From Campylobacterales bacterium (GTDB lineage Bacteria; Campylobacterota; Campylobacteria; Campylobacterales; JAADDG01): a DNA stretch of 37,369 nt. Both the position numbers and the translations under genes were made by a program. The number at the start of each line of letters is the position of its first letter. The stretch's first letter is position 1. The stretch lies in the NCBI GenBank assembly GCA_027009865.1, contig JALVCR010000075.1, forward strand, positions 1-37,369, written 5' to 3'. The notes below the pieces were generated by a model, which was not told where the DNA came from, searched no databases, and saw nothing but the letters and a program-made list of their open reading frames with translations. Positions 31,156 to 37,369 of this stretch are shown here, in pieces.

Positions 31156-32303
31156 AAGATTTAAAAAATATCTACATTTACATAGAGAATGGAGTTTTTT
31201 TAAAGGCTAAGAGTTTTGGTGCAAGCGGCACGAAAGTGGGAGAGATAGTTTTTAATACATCTTTAAGCGGCTATCAGGAGATTATAAGCGATCCAAGTTA
31301 TGCCGGACAGTTTGTAGTTTTTACAATGCCAGAAATCGGAAACGTTGGATGCAACGATGATGATATGGAGAGCTCTAAAGCCCATCTTTGCGGAATATTT
31401 GTAAGAAATTACCAAGATAGATATTCAAATTTCAGAGCCAAAGAGTCTTTGGACTCTTTTTTGAAAAGATACGGTGTTTTGGGAATTTGCGATATTGATA
31501 CAAGGTTTCTAACTAAAATGATAAGAGATGAAGGCTCTAAGATGATGATAGCCTCCACCGAAATCTCTTCCAAAGAGGAGCTTAAAAATATTTTGCAAAA
31601 CTCTCCAAGAATTGAAGAAGTGGATTATATTAAAGAGGTTGGAACTAAAAAAAGCTATATTCACAAAAGCGGAGTATGGAACCCTAAAACTCTCTCTTAC
31701 AATCCTCCTCCAAAACCCCATTCTAAAATCGTAGCAATAGATTTTGGGGTAAAGAGAAATATTTTAAATGAGCTGACTCAAGTGGGGTTGGAAGTTGAAG
31801 TAATTTCTCATAATTTTAAGGCTAAAGATCTAATAGAGAGATATGAAAAAAGGGAGATTGACGGAGTCTTTCTATCAAACGGGCCCGGAGATCCTTTGAT
31901 ATTAAAAGATATTCAAGAGGAGATAAAAGAGCTTATAAAAACAGATATTCCCATTTTTGCCATCTGTCTTGGACATCAGCTTTTATCTATAGCCCACGGG
32001 TATCCAACTTATAAACTAAAATTTGGCCATCACGGAGGAAATCATCCCGTTTTTGACAAAAAGGGCAAAAAAGTGGAAATTACCGCTCAAAATCATAACT
32101 ATAATGTTCCAAAAGAGATAACCAAAATAGCGGAAGTTACCCATATTAATCTCTTTGATAATACAATAGAAGGCTTAAAATATAAAAACTCTTTTATATT
32201 CTCTCTTCAGCACCATCCAGAAGCCTCGCCCGGCCCTCATGATAGCCGATATGTTTTTGAAGAGTTTGCTAAAATGATAAAAGAGGCAAAGGATAGAAGA
32301 TAG
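31152..32303 (+). CDS. carA: Carbamoyl-phosphate synthase small subunit
   Basis: CarA is the glutaminase subunit of carbamoyl phosphate synthase, feeding arginine and pyrimidine synthesis. The 383-residue protein has the N-terminal CPSase-small domain (GASGTKVGEIVFNTSLSGYQEIISDPSYAGQ) and a class I glutamine amidotransferase domain with the catalytic C272 (AICLGHQ) and H355/E357 (HHPEASPGPHD). The VFLSNGPGDP segment also fits. It starts at a GTG overlapping the DUF507 stop. The large subunit gene carB is not in this window, as is common in this phylum. Confidence 0.96.
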   Translation: MKDLKNIYIYIENGVFLKAKSFGASGTKVGEIVFNTSLSGYQEIISDPSYAGQFVVFTMPEIGNVGCNDDDMESSKAHLCGIFVRNYQDRYSNFRAKESLDSFLKRYGVLGICDIDTRFLTKMIRDEGSKMMIASTEISSKEELKNILQNSPRIEEVDYIKEVGTKKSYIHKSGVWNPKTLSYNPPPKPHSKIVAIDFGVKRNILNELTQVGLEVEVISHNFKAKDLIERYEKREIDGVFLSNGPGDPLILKDIQEEIKELIKTDIPIFAICLGHQLLSIAHGYPTYKLKFGHHGGNHPVFDKKGKKVEITAQNHNYNVPKEITKIAEVTHINLFDNTIEGLKYKNSFIFSLQHHPEASPGPHDSRYVFEEFAKMIKEAKDRR

Positions 32304-32341
32304 ATTTAGTTACTCTAACAGCTATTGTAAGCGTAGCTTTT

Positions 32342-33007
32342 TTGGGGAGTTTAGGCCATTGCATAGGAATGTGCGGCGGATTTGTGGTAGCATATACCAC
32401 CGCAAAAGTTGATTCTTCCAAAAGTAAAGCTTATCAATTTCTATCGCACCTTTTTTACAATTTTGGAAGAATTACATCTTATGTGATTATAGGCGTAATT
32501 TTTGGAGCTTTGGGTAGTATTTTTATTTGGAGTAAAACTACTATGGGCTCTTTTTATATAATAATTGGAATTTTTATGATTTTAATGGGATATTCGCTTA
32601 TGGGGAAAATAAAGTTTTTAACTTCAATAGAATCCTCCCTTGCAACAAGCTCTTTTGTAAAGAGAGCCTTTTCAAAACTGATTCACTCTAAATCTTTATC
32701 AAGCTTTTTTTTGCTTGGAATGTTAAACGGTTTTTTGCCTTGCGGTTTTGTCTATTTTTTTGCAGCTTCAGCCGCAAGCACCGCTTCTCCTTTTTGGGGA
32801 GGGGTTGTTATGCTGGTTTTTGGCCTCTCTACGATTCCGGCTTTGCTTAGCTTTGGATTGTTTGTCGGATATTTTAAAAATACCTCTTTTAGAGAGATAA
32901 TGATAAAGCTTGCCTCTTTAGTTATTATGGGATTTGGTCTTTATATGATTCATAAAGGATATTGGTTTATAACTGATCCAAATGCTTCCATTCATACTTG
33001 TCATTAG
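32342..33007 (+). CDS. TauE/SafE-type (DsbD/UreH-like) membrane protein
   Basis: The product has about six hydrophobic segments and two conserved cysteine motifs, GHCIGMCGG and NGFLPCGFVYF, typical of the SafE/COG2836 branch of the LysE-like/DsbD-type membrane proteins. These proteins are linked to sulfite export or to metal handling for oxidases. The coordinates use the first canonical codon, a TTG at 32342 without a ribosome site. Reading frame continues upstream to a stop at 32294-32296 and encodes a plausible helix start, DLVTLTAIVSVAFL. With AAAGGA at 32288-32293, an ATA codon at 32300, overlapping the carA stop, looks like the true start, giving about 235 residues. Confidence 0.85.
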   Translation: MGSLGHCIGMCGGFVVAYTTAKVDSSKSKAYQFLSHLFYNFGRITSYVIIGVIFGALGSIFIWSKTTMGSFYIIIGIFMILMGYSLMGKIKFLTSIESSLATSSFVKRAFSKLIHSKSLSSFFLLGMLNGFLPCGFVYFFAASAASTASPFWGGVVMLVFGLSTIPALLSFGLFVGYFKNTSFREIMIKLASLVIMGFGLYMIHKGYWFITDPNASIHTCH

Positions 33008-33017
33008 TTTTTTATAC

Positions 33018-33041
33018 TGGTATAATTAATTAAAATATAAT
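33018..33041 (+). promoter_or_regulatory. Perfect extended -10 plus second -10 upstream of TPM-like gene
   Basis: TGGTATAAT (33018-33026) is a perfect extended -10 and a second TATAAT lies at 33036-33041. Both fall in the 54-nt gap. The first would start transcription near 33033 and give a leader of about 29 nt with AGGCAGG as the ribosome site. Confidence 0.55.
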
Positions 33042-33061
33042 AAAGAGGCAGGTTTTTTTGG

Positions 33062-33646
33062 ATGATAAAAAGATTTGTAATAACTTTATTGCTTCTTAAT
33101 ACTTTTTTATTTGCAAAATATGTTTATATAAACGAGGATATAATAACGCCGATAGATGTTCAAAAGATAGAGGCTCTTGGAAGCGAGCTTTATGAAAAAA
33201 CGGGGATCTCTTTATATGTTGCGGCCGTTAAAAAAATAGACGCTAAAAGCTACGAAGAATTTATCCAAAATATAACTAAGAATTTAAAAAAGCCTTATAT
33301 GCTTCTTTTCTTCTCAAGAGACGATTATAAAGTTGATTTTATAACCTCCCACAGGGTAAAACATCTAATAGATAAAACAAGCGTTTTGATTTTTTATGGT
33401 CCTGTAATTAGAGAGTTTTTTACCGACAAACCATATAAATATAGCAGCGGGCTTTTTAAAGGGTATATTTATGTGGCTGATAAAGTGGCAGATATCTATC
33501 ATGTAAAGCTTTTGACCAATTTGGGCGTTATAAATAGGACGATATATTACCTTTTTAAATATACGGTGTATCTCTCATGGATTATAGTTTTATCTATTTT
33601 TGGGCTCTTTTTATATAGATATTATAAAAAAAGGCAAAAAAGCTAA
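33062..33646 (+). CDS. TPM-domain-like membrane-anchored periplasmic protein
   Basis: The 194-residue protein begins with a signal sequence (about residues 1-18, IKRFVITLLLLNTFLFAK) and ends with a membrane anchor (about 167-188) and a short basic tail. The domain between has the order of TPM-like domains (ITPIDVQKIEALGSELYEKTGISLYVAAV, then YMLLFFSRDDYKVDFITS), but key residues are not conserved enough for a sure call. Function is unknown. The gene has its own promoter, and its stop codon overlaps that of smpB on the other strand. Confidence 0.7.
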   Translation: MIKRFVITLLLLNTFLFAKYVYINEDIITPIDVQKIEALGSELYEKTGISLYVAAVKKIDAKSYEEFIQNITKNLKKPYMLLFFSRDDYKVDFITSHRVKHLIDKTSVLIFYGPVIREFFTDKPYKYSSGLFKGYIYVADKVADIYHVKLLTNLGVINRTIYYLFKYTVYLSWIIVLSIFGLFLYRYYKKRQKS

Positions 33647-34101
33647 ATATATTTCTTTATAGCGGCTCTTGCCTCCCTGTCTGCCTCTCTTCTTTTGATT
33701 GTCTCTCTCTTATCGTGAAGTTTTTTTCCTCTTGCCAAAGCTATCTCTACCTTTACAAGATTTTTATGGTTTAGATAGATAGAGAGAGGAACGATTGTAA
33801 GAGCTTCTTTTGTTACTTTTCCAAGAAGTTTGTCTATCTCTTTTTTATGCAAAAGAAGTTTTCTTGGCCTTCTCTCATCTGGTTTAAAATATGGATTTGT
33901 AGTGTCAAGATAGGAGATATGAGCGTTTAATAAAAAAGGCTCTCCCTTTATTATTCTTACAAAACTATCCTTTAAATTAACTCTCCCTTTTCTTATCGCC
34001 TTAACTTCGCTTCCTTCAAGAACTATGCCGGCTTCATACTTTTCCAATATTTCATAATCAAATAGAGCTTTTTTGTTTTTGGCTATGATTTTTCTACTCA
34101 T
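33643..34101 (-). CDS. smpB: SsrA-binding protein
   Basis: SmpB brings tmRNA (SsrA) to stalled ribosomes for trans-translation and ribosome rescue. The 152-residue product is of normal length, with the family landmarks NKKALFDYEILEKYEAGIVLEGSEVKAIR, NLKDSFVRI, HISYLDTTNPYF and the C-terminal basic tail (KKLHDKRETIKRREADREARAAIKKYI) that enters the decoding site. It is the last gene of the minus-strand operon and its start overlaps ispE by four nt. The ssrA gene itself is not in the window. Confidence 0.96.
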   Translation of the reverse strand: MSRKIIAKNKKALFDYEILEKYEAGIVLEGSEVKAIRKGRVNLKDSFVRIIKGEPFLLNAHISYLDTTNPYFKPDERRPRKLLLHKKEIDKLLGKVTKEALTIVPLSIYLNHKNLVKVEIALARGKKLHDKRETIKRREADREARAAIKKYI

Positions 34102-34859
34102 TTTATAACCTTAAAAAAAGAGCTTCCGCTTCCGCTAAAAAACATATCATTTTGATACTTTTCTAAATCTTTGCAGATATTTAGAGCTGGAATAAACAGA
34201 TCGTTTAAATCTTTGGAAGAAAACTTTTCAAGTATCTCTTTGCTTTTCATATTTTTTAAAATATCAGCCATTTTTTTGTTTTTTTCTATCATCTCTTTAT
34301 TTGCTTTTTTTCTAAATTCTTTGTAAACTTTTGGAGTCTCGCATTTTATAGGAGGAGTGATTATATCAAATTTTATAGGCTCTTCTTGAAAATTTTCCAC
34401 TATCTCTCCTATTCCAGATACATTTGCGCTGTTGTATCCGTAGATAAAGAAAGGAACGTCTGCCCCTATTTTTTCCCCCATTTTAGATAGTGTCTCTTTT
34501 TTGATTTTTAGATTTAGCACCTCGTTTACCAAAATCAAAAATGCCGCCGCATTGGAGCTGCCTCCTCCAAGACCTGCAAACTGTGGGATTCTTTTTATAA
34601 CTTTTACTTTATGCTCTTTAAAAAATTTATCAACTTTTGGGAAATCCTTTAAAAGATTATAAGCTTTATAGATGCTGTTTTCTTTTGTTTCGCAGGCAAA
34701 ATCCCCTTCTATGCTAAAGCCTTCTTTTGATTTTTCAAAGGAGAGTTCGTCAAAGAGGTTTGAGACTTTGACAAATCTTGACGCTATTTCGTGATACTCT
34801 CCTCTAAATCCTACTATTTTTAAAAAAATATTCACTTTTGCAAAAGATTTTATTTTCAT
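34098..34859 (-). CDS. ispE: 4-diphosphocytidyl-2-C-methyl-D-erythritol kinase
   Basis: IspE phosphorylates CDP-methylerythritol in the MEP isoprenoid pathway. The 253-residue GHMP kinase has the N-terminal catalytic lysine region SFAKVN (K8), the ATP loop AGLGGGSSNAAA (95-106) and GADVPFF with the catalytic D135. It is on the short side for IspE. It overlaps csrA by four nt at its start and smpB by four nt at its end. Its pathway product supplies IPP used by the polyprenyl synthase encoded at 9147-10001. Confidence 0.93.
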   Translation of the reverse strand: MKIKSFAKVNIFLKIVGFRGEYHEIASRFVKVSNLFDELSFEKSKEGFSIEGDFACETKENSIYKAYNLLKDFPKVDKFFKEHKVKVIKRIPQFAGLGGGSSNAAAFLILVNEVLNLKIKKETLSKMGEKIGADVPFFIYGYNSANVSGIGEIVENFQEEPIKFDIITPPIKCETPKVYKEFRKKANKEMIEKNKKMADILKNMKSKEILEKFSSKDLNDLFIPALNICKDLEKYQNDMFFSGSGSSFFKVIK

Positions 34860-35089
34860 TTTATCCTGCTTCTTAGTTTTTCTAAAAGGTCTCTTTTTAT
34901 CGGCGAATTTGCGTTTAAATTGTTTATTTTTATGGCCTCTTTTATTTCTGCTCTTATTATCGGTATCTCTTTTGGGGCGTCTATTCCTATTTTTATATTT
35001 CCCGACTTTTTATCTATTCCTAAAATCTCTATCGTTATATTATCGTTTATTATCACTTTTTCTCTCTCTTTTCTTGTTAAAATCAGCAT
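34856..35089 (-). CDS. csrA: Carbon storage regulator CsrA
   Basis: CsrA is a dimeric RNA-binding translational regulator, in this phylum linked chiefly to flagellin control through FliW. The 77-residue protein begins MLILTRKEREKVIINDNITIEILG and keeps the IKIGIDAPKEIPIIRAEI core with the arginine in the RxE position used for RNA binding. A C-terminal extension of about 16-20 residues beyond the usual 60 (NNLNANSPIKRDLLEKLRSRIK) is rich in basic residues, similar to other Campylobacterota. It overlaps truB by seven nt and ispE by four nt. Confidence 0.95.
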   Translation of the reverse strand: MLILTRKEREKVIINDNITIEILGIDKKSGNIKIGIDAPKEIPIIRAEIKEAIKINNLNANSPIKRDLLEKLRSRIK

Positions 35090-35913
35090 AATTTTATTCC
35101 GTTTAAGATATAAGAGACTTTGCCGTTTTCTATTTTTATTAAAGAGAGCAAATTTCTGTTTTTCAAAAAATACTCTCCGTTTTTATCTATTTTTAGATTT
35201 TCTATTTTCAGTTTTTTCCCTTTAACGATATCTTCAATATCGCCTTTGTAAAAATTTTCTTTCAAATTAAGATAATCTGTCGGATTTAGAGCCTTTTCAT
35301 TTTCATAAACAAATTTTCCCTCTCTTACTCTCTCAAGATAGGTTAAAGTCCCGTTTACATGAAGTTTTGACGCTATTAACTCCCCGATGCTTCTTATATA
35401 TCCTCCTTGGGATACTGTTATTTCCAAACTCAAAAAAGGGTGGGAATAGTTTAATATTTTGATATCGTAAATTTTACTTGTAACTTTTTTTATATCAAAT
35501 TCCATATTTTCTCTTGCAAGCTTATAAGCTCTTTTTCCGTTTATCTTTTTGGCGCTGTATTTTGGAGGATAATACTCTACTTCTCCTATTAGTGATTTGC
35601 AAACTTTTTCTATTTTATTTAGAGTAAAAGGTGGAATATTTTTAATCTCTTCTATTTTTTCTATATCTAAGCTCTCGCTTTTTGCTCCAAGCCAGATAAC
35701 TGTTTTATAAGTCTTTGGAGTCTTATCTAAAAATTGAAAAAGTTTTGTATATTGTCCGAAAGCTATTATTAAAACTCCTTTTGCGAAAGGATCTAAAGTT
35801 CCGGAAAATCCTCCTTTTTTTACTTTATATTTTTTTTTGAGCTGGTTTAAAAAGGCGTTTGAGGAGATAAAAGAGGGTTTATAAGCTACAAAGAGTCTGT
35901 TTTCGCACTCCAT
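35083..35913 (-). CDS. truB: tRNA pseudouridine(55) synthase
   Basis: TruB makes pseudouridine 55 in the T loop of tRNAs. The 276-residue enzyme has the family core GGFSGTLDPFAKGVL with catalytic D41, the KYSAKKINGKRAYKLARE stretch and GGYIRSIGELIA. The C-terminal part is shorter and less conserved. It begins immediately after the uvrD-like stop and its end overlaps csrA by seven nt, so the whole minus-strand set is translationally linked. Confidence 0.94.
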   Translation of the reverse strand: MECENRLFVAYKPSFISSNAFLNQLKKKYKVKKGGFSGTLDPFAKGVLIIAFGQYTKLFQFLDKTPKTYKTVIWLGAKSESLDIEKIEEIKNIPPFTLNKIEKVCKSLIGEVEYYPPKYSAKKINGKRAYKLARENMEFDIKKVTSKIYDIKILNYSHPFLSLEITVSQGGYIRSIGELIASKLHVNGTLTYLERVREGKFVYENEKALNPTDYLNLKENFYKGDIEDIVKGKKLKIENLKIDKNGEYFLKNRNLLSLIKIENGKVSYILNGIKLC

Positions 35914-37369
35914 CTAAATCCTTTCTACGTAATCTGCCAATATCTCTCTTTGAGTGCCTCCGAAATTGATTTTTAGTTTAAATTCTCTTTTTACTTTGCT
36001 TACGGCTAAAACTCTTCCTATTCCAAATATTTTATGTTTTACCAAATCCCCTTTTTTATAGGGAGTCGATTTTTCTATTACCAAGCTTCCCTTTACAAGG
36101 CCACTCTCTTTTAGGAATCTGCTTTTTATAAGAGAGCTTCTTTTTCCTCTAAAAAATCTGCTGTCTGCGTAGCTTAAAGTAAGATCTTTTTTTGCTCTTG
36201 TTATAGCCACATATCCCAATCTTCTCTCCTCTTCTATATCCGTTCCCTCTCCAATGAGCGGGAAAAATCCCTCTTCCATTCCTATTACAAAAAGATGCTC
36301 AAACTCCAATCCTTTGCTTGCGTGCACGCTCATTATGCAAATATTATCTTCGCTTATCTGATCTTGATCACTTTCAAGAGATATCTCGTTTAAAAAGTCT
36401 TCAAGAGAGTTTTCGGGATATGATTTCATATAATCTTGATAGTATCCCATAAACTCTTCTATGTTGGCTATTTTTTCATAAGATTCCGGCATGGAGGCGT
36501 AAAATTCCCTTAGTTTAAACTCCCTCTCAAGCTCCTCTAAAAGATAGAAACTTCCCTTTTGCATTTTTTCTCTAAGATAATTTAGAGAGTCTATAAATTT
36601 TACAATCTCTTTATAGGCTTTTTTTGATACTAGCTCTTTTAAATCTTCCTTATCTTCTAAAATCTCGTAAATCGATTTTTTCTTTTCAAAAGCTCTGTTT
36701 TCCAAATTGTTTAAGGCAACTTTTCCAACCCCTCTTTTGGGTTTGTTTATTACTCTTTTTAAAGAGAAATCGTCATAAGGATTTGAAATAATCCTAAGAT
36801 AGGCTATTAAATCTTTAATTTCTGCTCTTTCATAAAATTTAACTCCCCCGACCATCTTATAAGGGATATTCTCCTTATTTAGCCCCTCTTCTAAGGATCT
36901 GCTAAGAGCGTTTACTCTGTATAAAACCGCAATCTCTCCGTAAGGCACTCCCTTGTTTATCAGCTCTTTTATTCTTTTGGCAATTGCCAAAGCTTCCTGA
37001 GTTTCGTTTTGAAAATGTAAAATTTTGATATCTTCCCCGCTCTCTTTTGTGGCTTTTAAAACTTTTCCAAGTCTGTTTCTATTATGCTCTATTAGATTGT
37101 TAGCGGCCTGTAAAATCTTATTTGTGGAGCGGTAGTTGTATTCAAGCTTGATTATCTTTACATTTGGAAATTGATTTTTAAACTCCAAGATATTTTTGAC
37201 ATTTGCTCCTCTCCAGCCGTAAATGCTTTGATCATCGTCTCCTACTACGCAGAGGTTGTTTTGGGGAGCGGCTATGGTTTTTAATATTTTATATTGGAGT
37301 TCATTTGTATCTTGATATTCATCTACCATTATAAATTGGTATCTTTGGGATATCTCCTCTTTTATATCT
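35914..37369 (-). CDS. UvrD/PcrA/Rep-type DNA helicase, 5' end outside window
   Basis: This is the C-terminal 485 or so residues of a superfamily 1 3'-5' DNA helicase for repair and replication restart. Reading runs to the window edge: the segment before the internal methionine at 37329 reads DIKEEISQRYQFI and continues in frame, so that methionine is not the start. Visible motifs are II (FIMVDEYQDTN), III (GDDDQSIYGWRGA), IV (EYNYRSTNK), V (SVHASKGLEFEHLFVIG) and VI (RRLGYVAITRAKKDL). Motifs I and Ia lie beyond the edge. UvrD, PcrA and Rep cannot be told apart by inspection. It heads the truB-csrA-ispE-smpB operon. Confidence 0.94.
   Translation of the reverse strand, partial: DIKEEISQRYQFIMVDEYQDTNELQYKILKTIAAPQNNLCVVGDDDQSIYGWRGANVKNILEFKNQFPNVKIIKLEYNYRSTNKILQAANNLIEHNRNRLGKVLKATKESGEDIKILHFQNETQEALAIAKRIKELINKGVPYGEIAVLYRVNALSRSLEEGLNKENIPYKMVGGVKFYERAEIKDLIAYLRIISNPYDDFSLKRVINKPKRGVGKVALNNLENRAFEKKKSIYEILEDKEDLKELVSKKAYKEIVKFIDSLNYLREKMQKGSFYLLEELEREFKLREFYASMPESYEKIANIEEFMGYYQDYMKSYPENSLEDFLNEISLESDQDQISEDNICIMSVHASKGLEFEHLFVIGMEEGFFPLIGEGTDIEEERRLGYVAITRAKKDLTLSYADSRFFRGKRSSLIKSRFLKESGLVKGSLVIEKSTPYKKGDLVKHKIFGIGRVLAVSKVKREFKLKINFGGTQREILADYVERI

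Noticed and set aside
34909..35225. Plus-strand open frames opposite csrA and truB
   Set aside because: They are low-complexity leucine/phenylalanine/serine-rich readings of the complementary strand of well-supported genes.
37327..37329. Internal methionine as the start of the helicase gene
   Set aside because: The frame continues to the window edge through helicase motif II context (YQFIMVDEYQDTN), so the gene is truncated by the window, not started here.
1..37369. tRNA, rRNA, CRISPR array, IS element or prophage genes
   Set aside because: No cloverleaf, spaced direct repeat, transposase or phage structural signature was recognised on either strand by reading; a computed search was not possible.

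Overview
The window is from an AT-rich bacterium, and both the proteins and the gene order point to Campylobacterota (formerly Epsilonproteobacteria). From memory of Campylobacter jejuni, four housekeeping blocks keep a recognisable order: the spc/alpha ribosomal run; NifU-like / TPR-like protein / murE / YbaB / ispA / tkt; hisZ-like / purA / coiled-coil / MotE / DUF507 / carA; and uvrD / truB / csrA / ispE / smpB. The combination with a HisZ-like protein, a [2Fe-2S] thioredoxin-like ferredoxin and a Wza/Wzc-type exopolysaccharide locus suggests an environmental, perhaps vent-type, member rather than Campylobacter itself. Genus cannot be fixed from the sequence alone.

Layout. 1-5747: ribosomal and transcription genes rplO-secY-map-infA-rpmJ-rpsM-rpsK-rpsD-rpoA-rplQ, ending at a clear intrinsic terminator. 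The only sizeable gap in this run (2657-2809) holds an extended -10 promoter followed directly by a foldable leader: a three-way junction with a loop-to-3'-flank pseudoknot. 5885-11953: Fe-S scaffold, TPR-like protein, murE, ferredoxin, panD, ybaB, ispA, tkt. 12106-27424: an accessory polysaccharide locus with three GT4 glycosyltransferases, two SDR sugar epimerase-type proteins (one GalE), a Wzx-like flippase, a Wzy/ligase-like protein, a PaaK/CapK-like adenylating enzyme, a heparinase II/III-like protein, a Wza-like export lipoprotein, a Wzc-like copolymerase/kinase and a WecA-like initiating transferase. 27487-32303: hisZ-like, purA, a FliJ-like coiled-coil protein, MotE-like, DUF507 and carA, followed by a TauE/SafE membrane protein and a TPM-like membrane-anchored protein. 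33643-37369, minus strand: a tightly overlapping operon of uvrD-like helicase (cut by the window edge), truB, csrA, ispE and smpB.

How it works together. The polysaccharide genes form a nearly complete Wzx/Wzy route. WecA-like protein primes undecaprenyl phosphate, the glycosyltransferases extend the unit with UDP-sugars supplied partly by the epimerases, Wzx flips it, Wzy polymerises it, and Wzc/Wza control length and export. No Wzb-type phosphatase is present. The PaaK-like and heparinase-like proteins are translationally coupled and both lack a signal peptide, which makes them the least understood part of the locus.

No tRNA, rRNA, CRISPR array, insertion sequence or prophage gene was seen. 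No gene-free stretch exceeds 300 bases; the longest (22842-23038) holds tandem promoter elements. The best candidate for something undescribed is the structured leader in front of rpmJ-rpsM-rpsK-rpsD-rpoA-rplQ.
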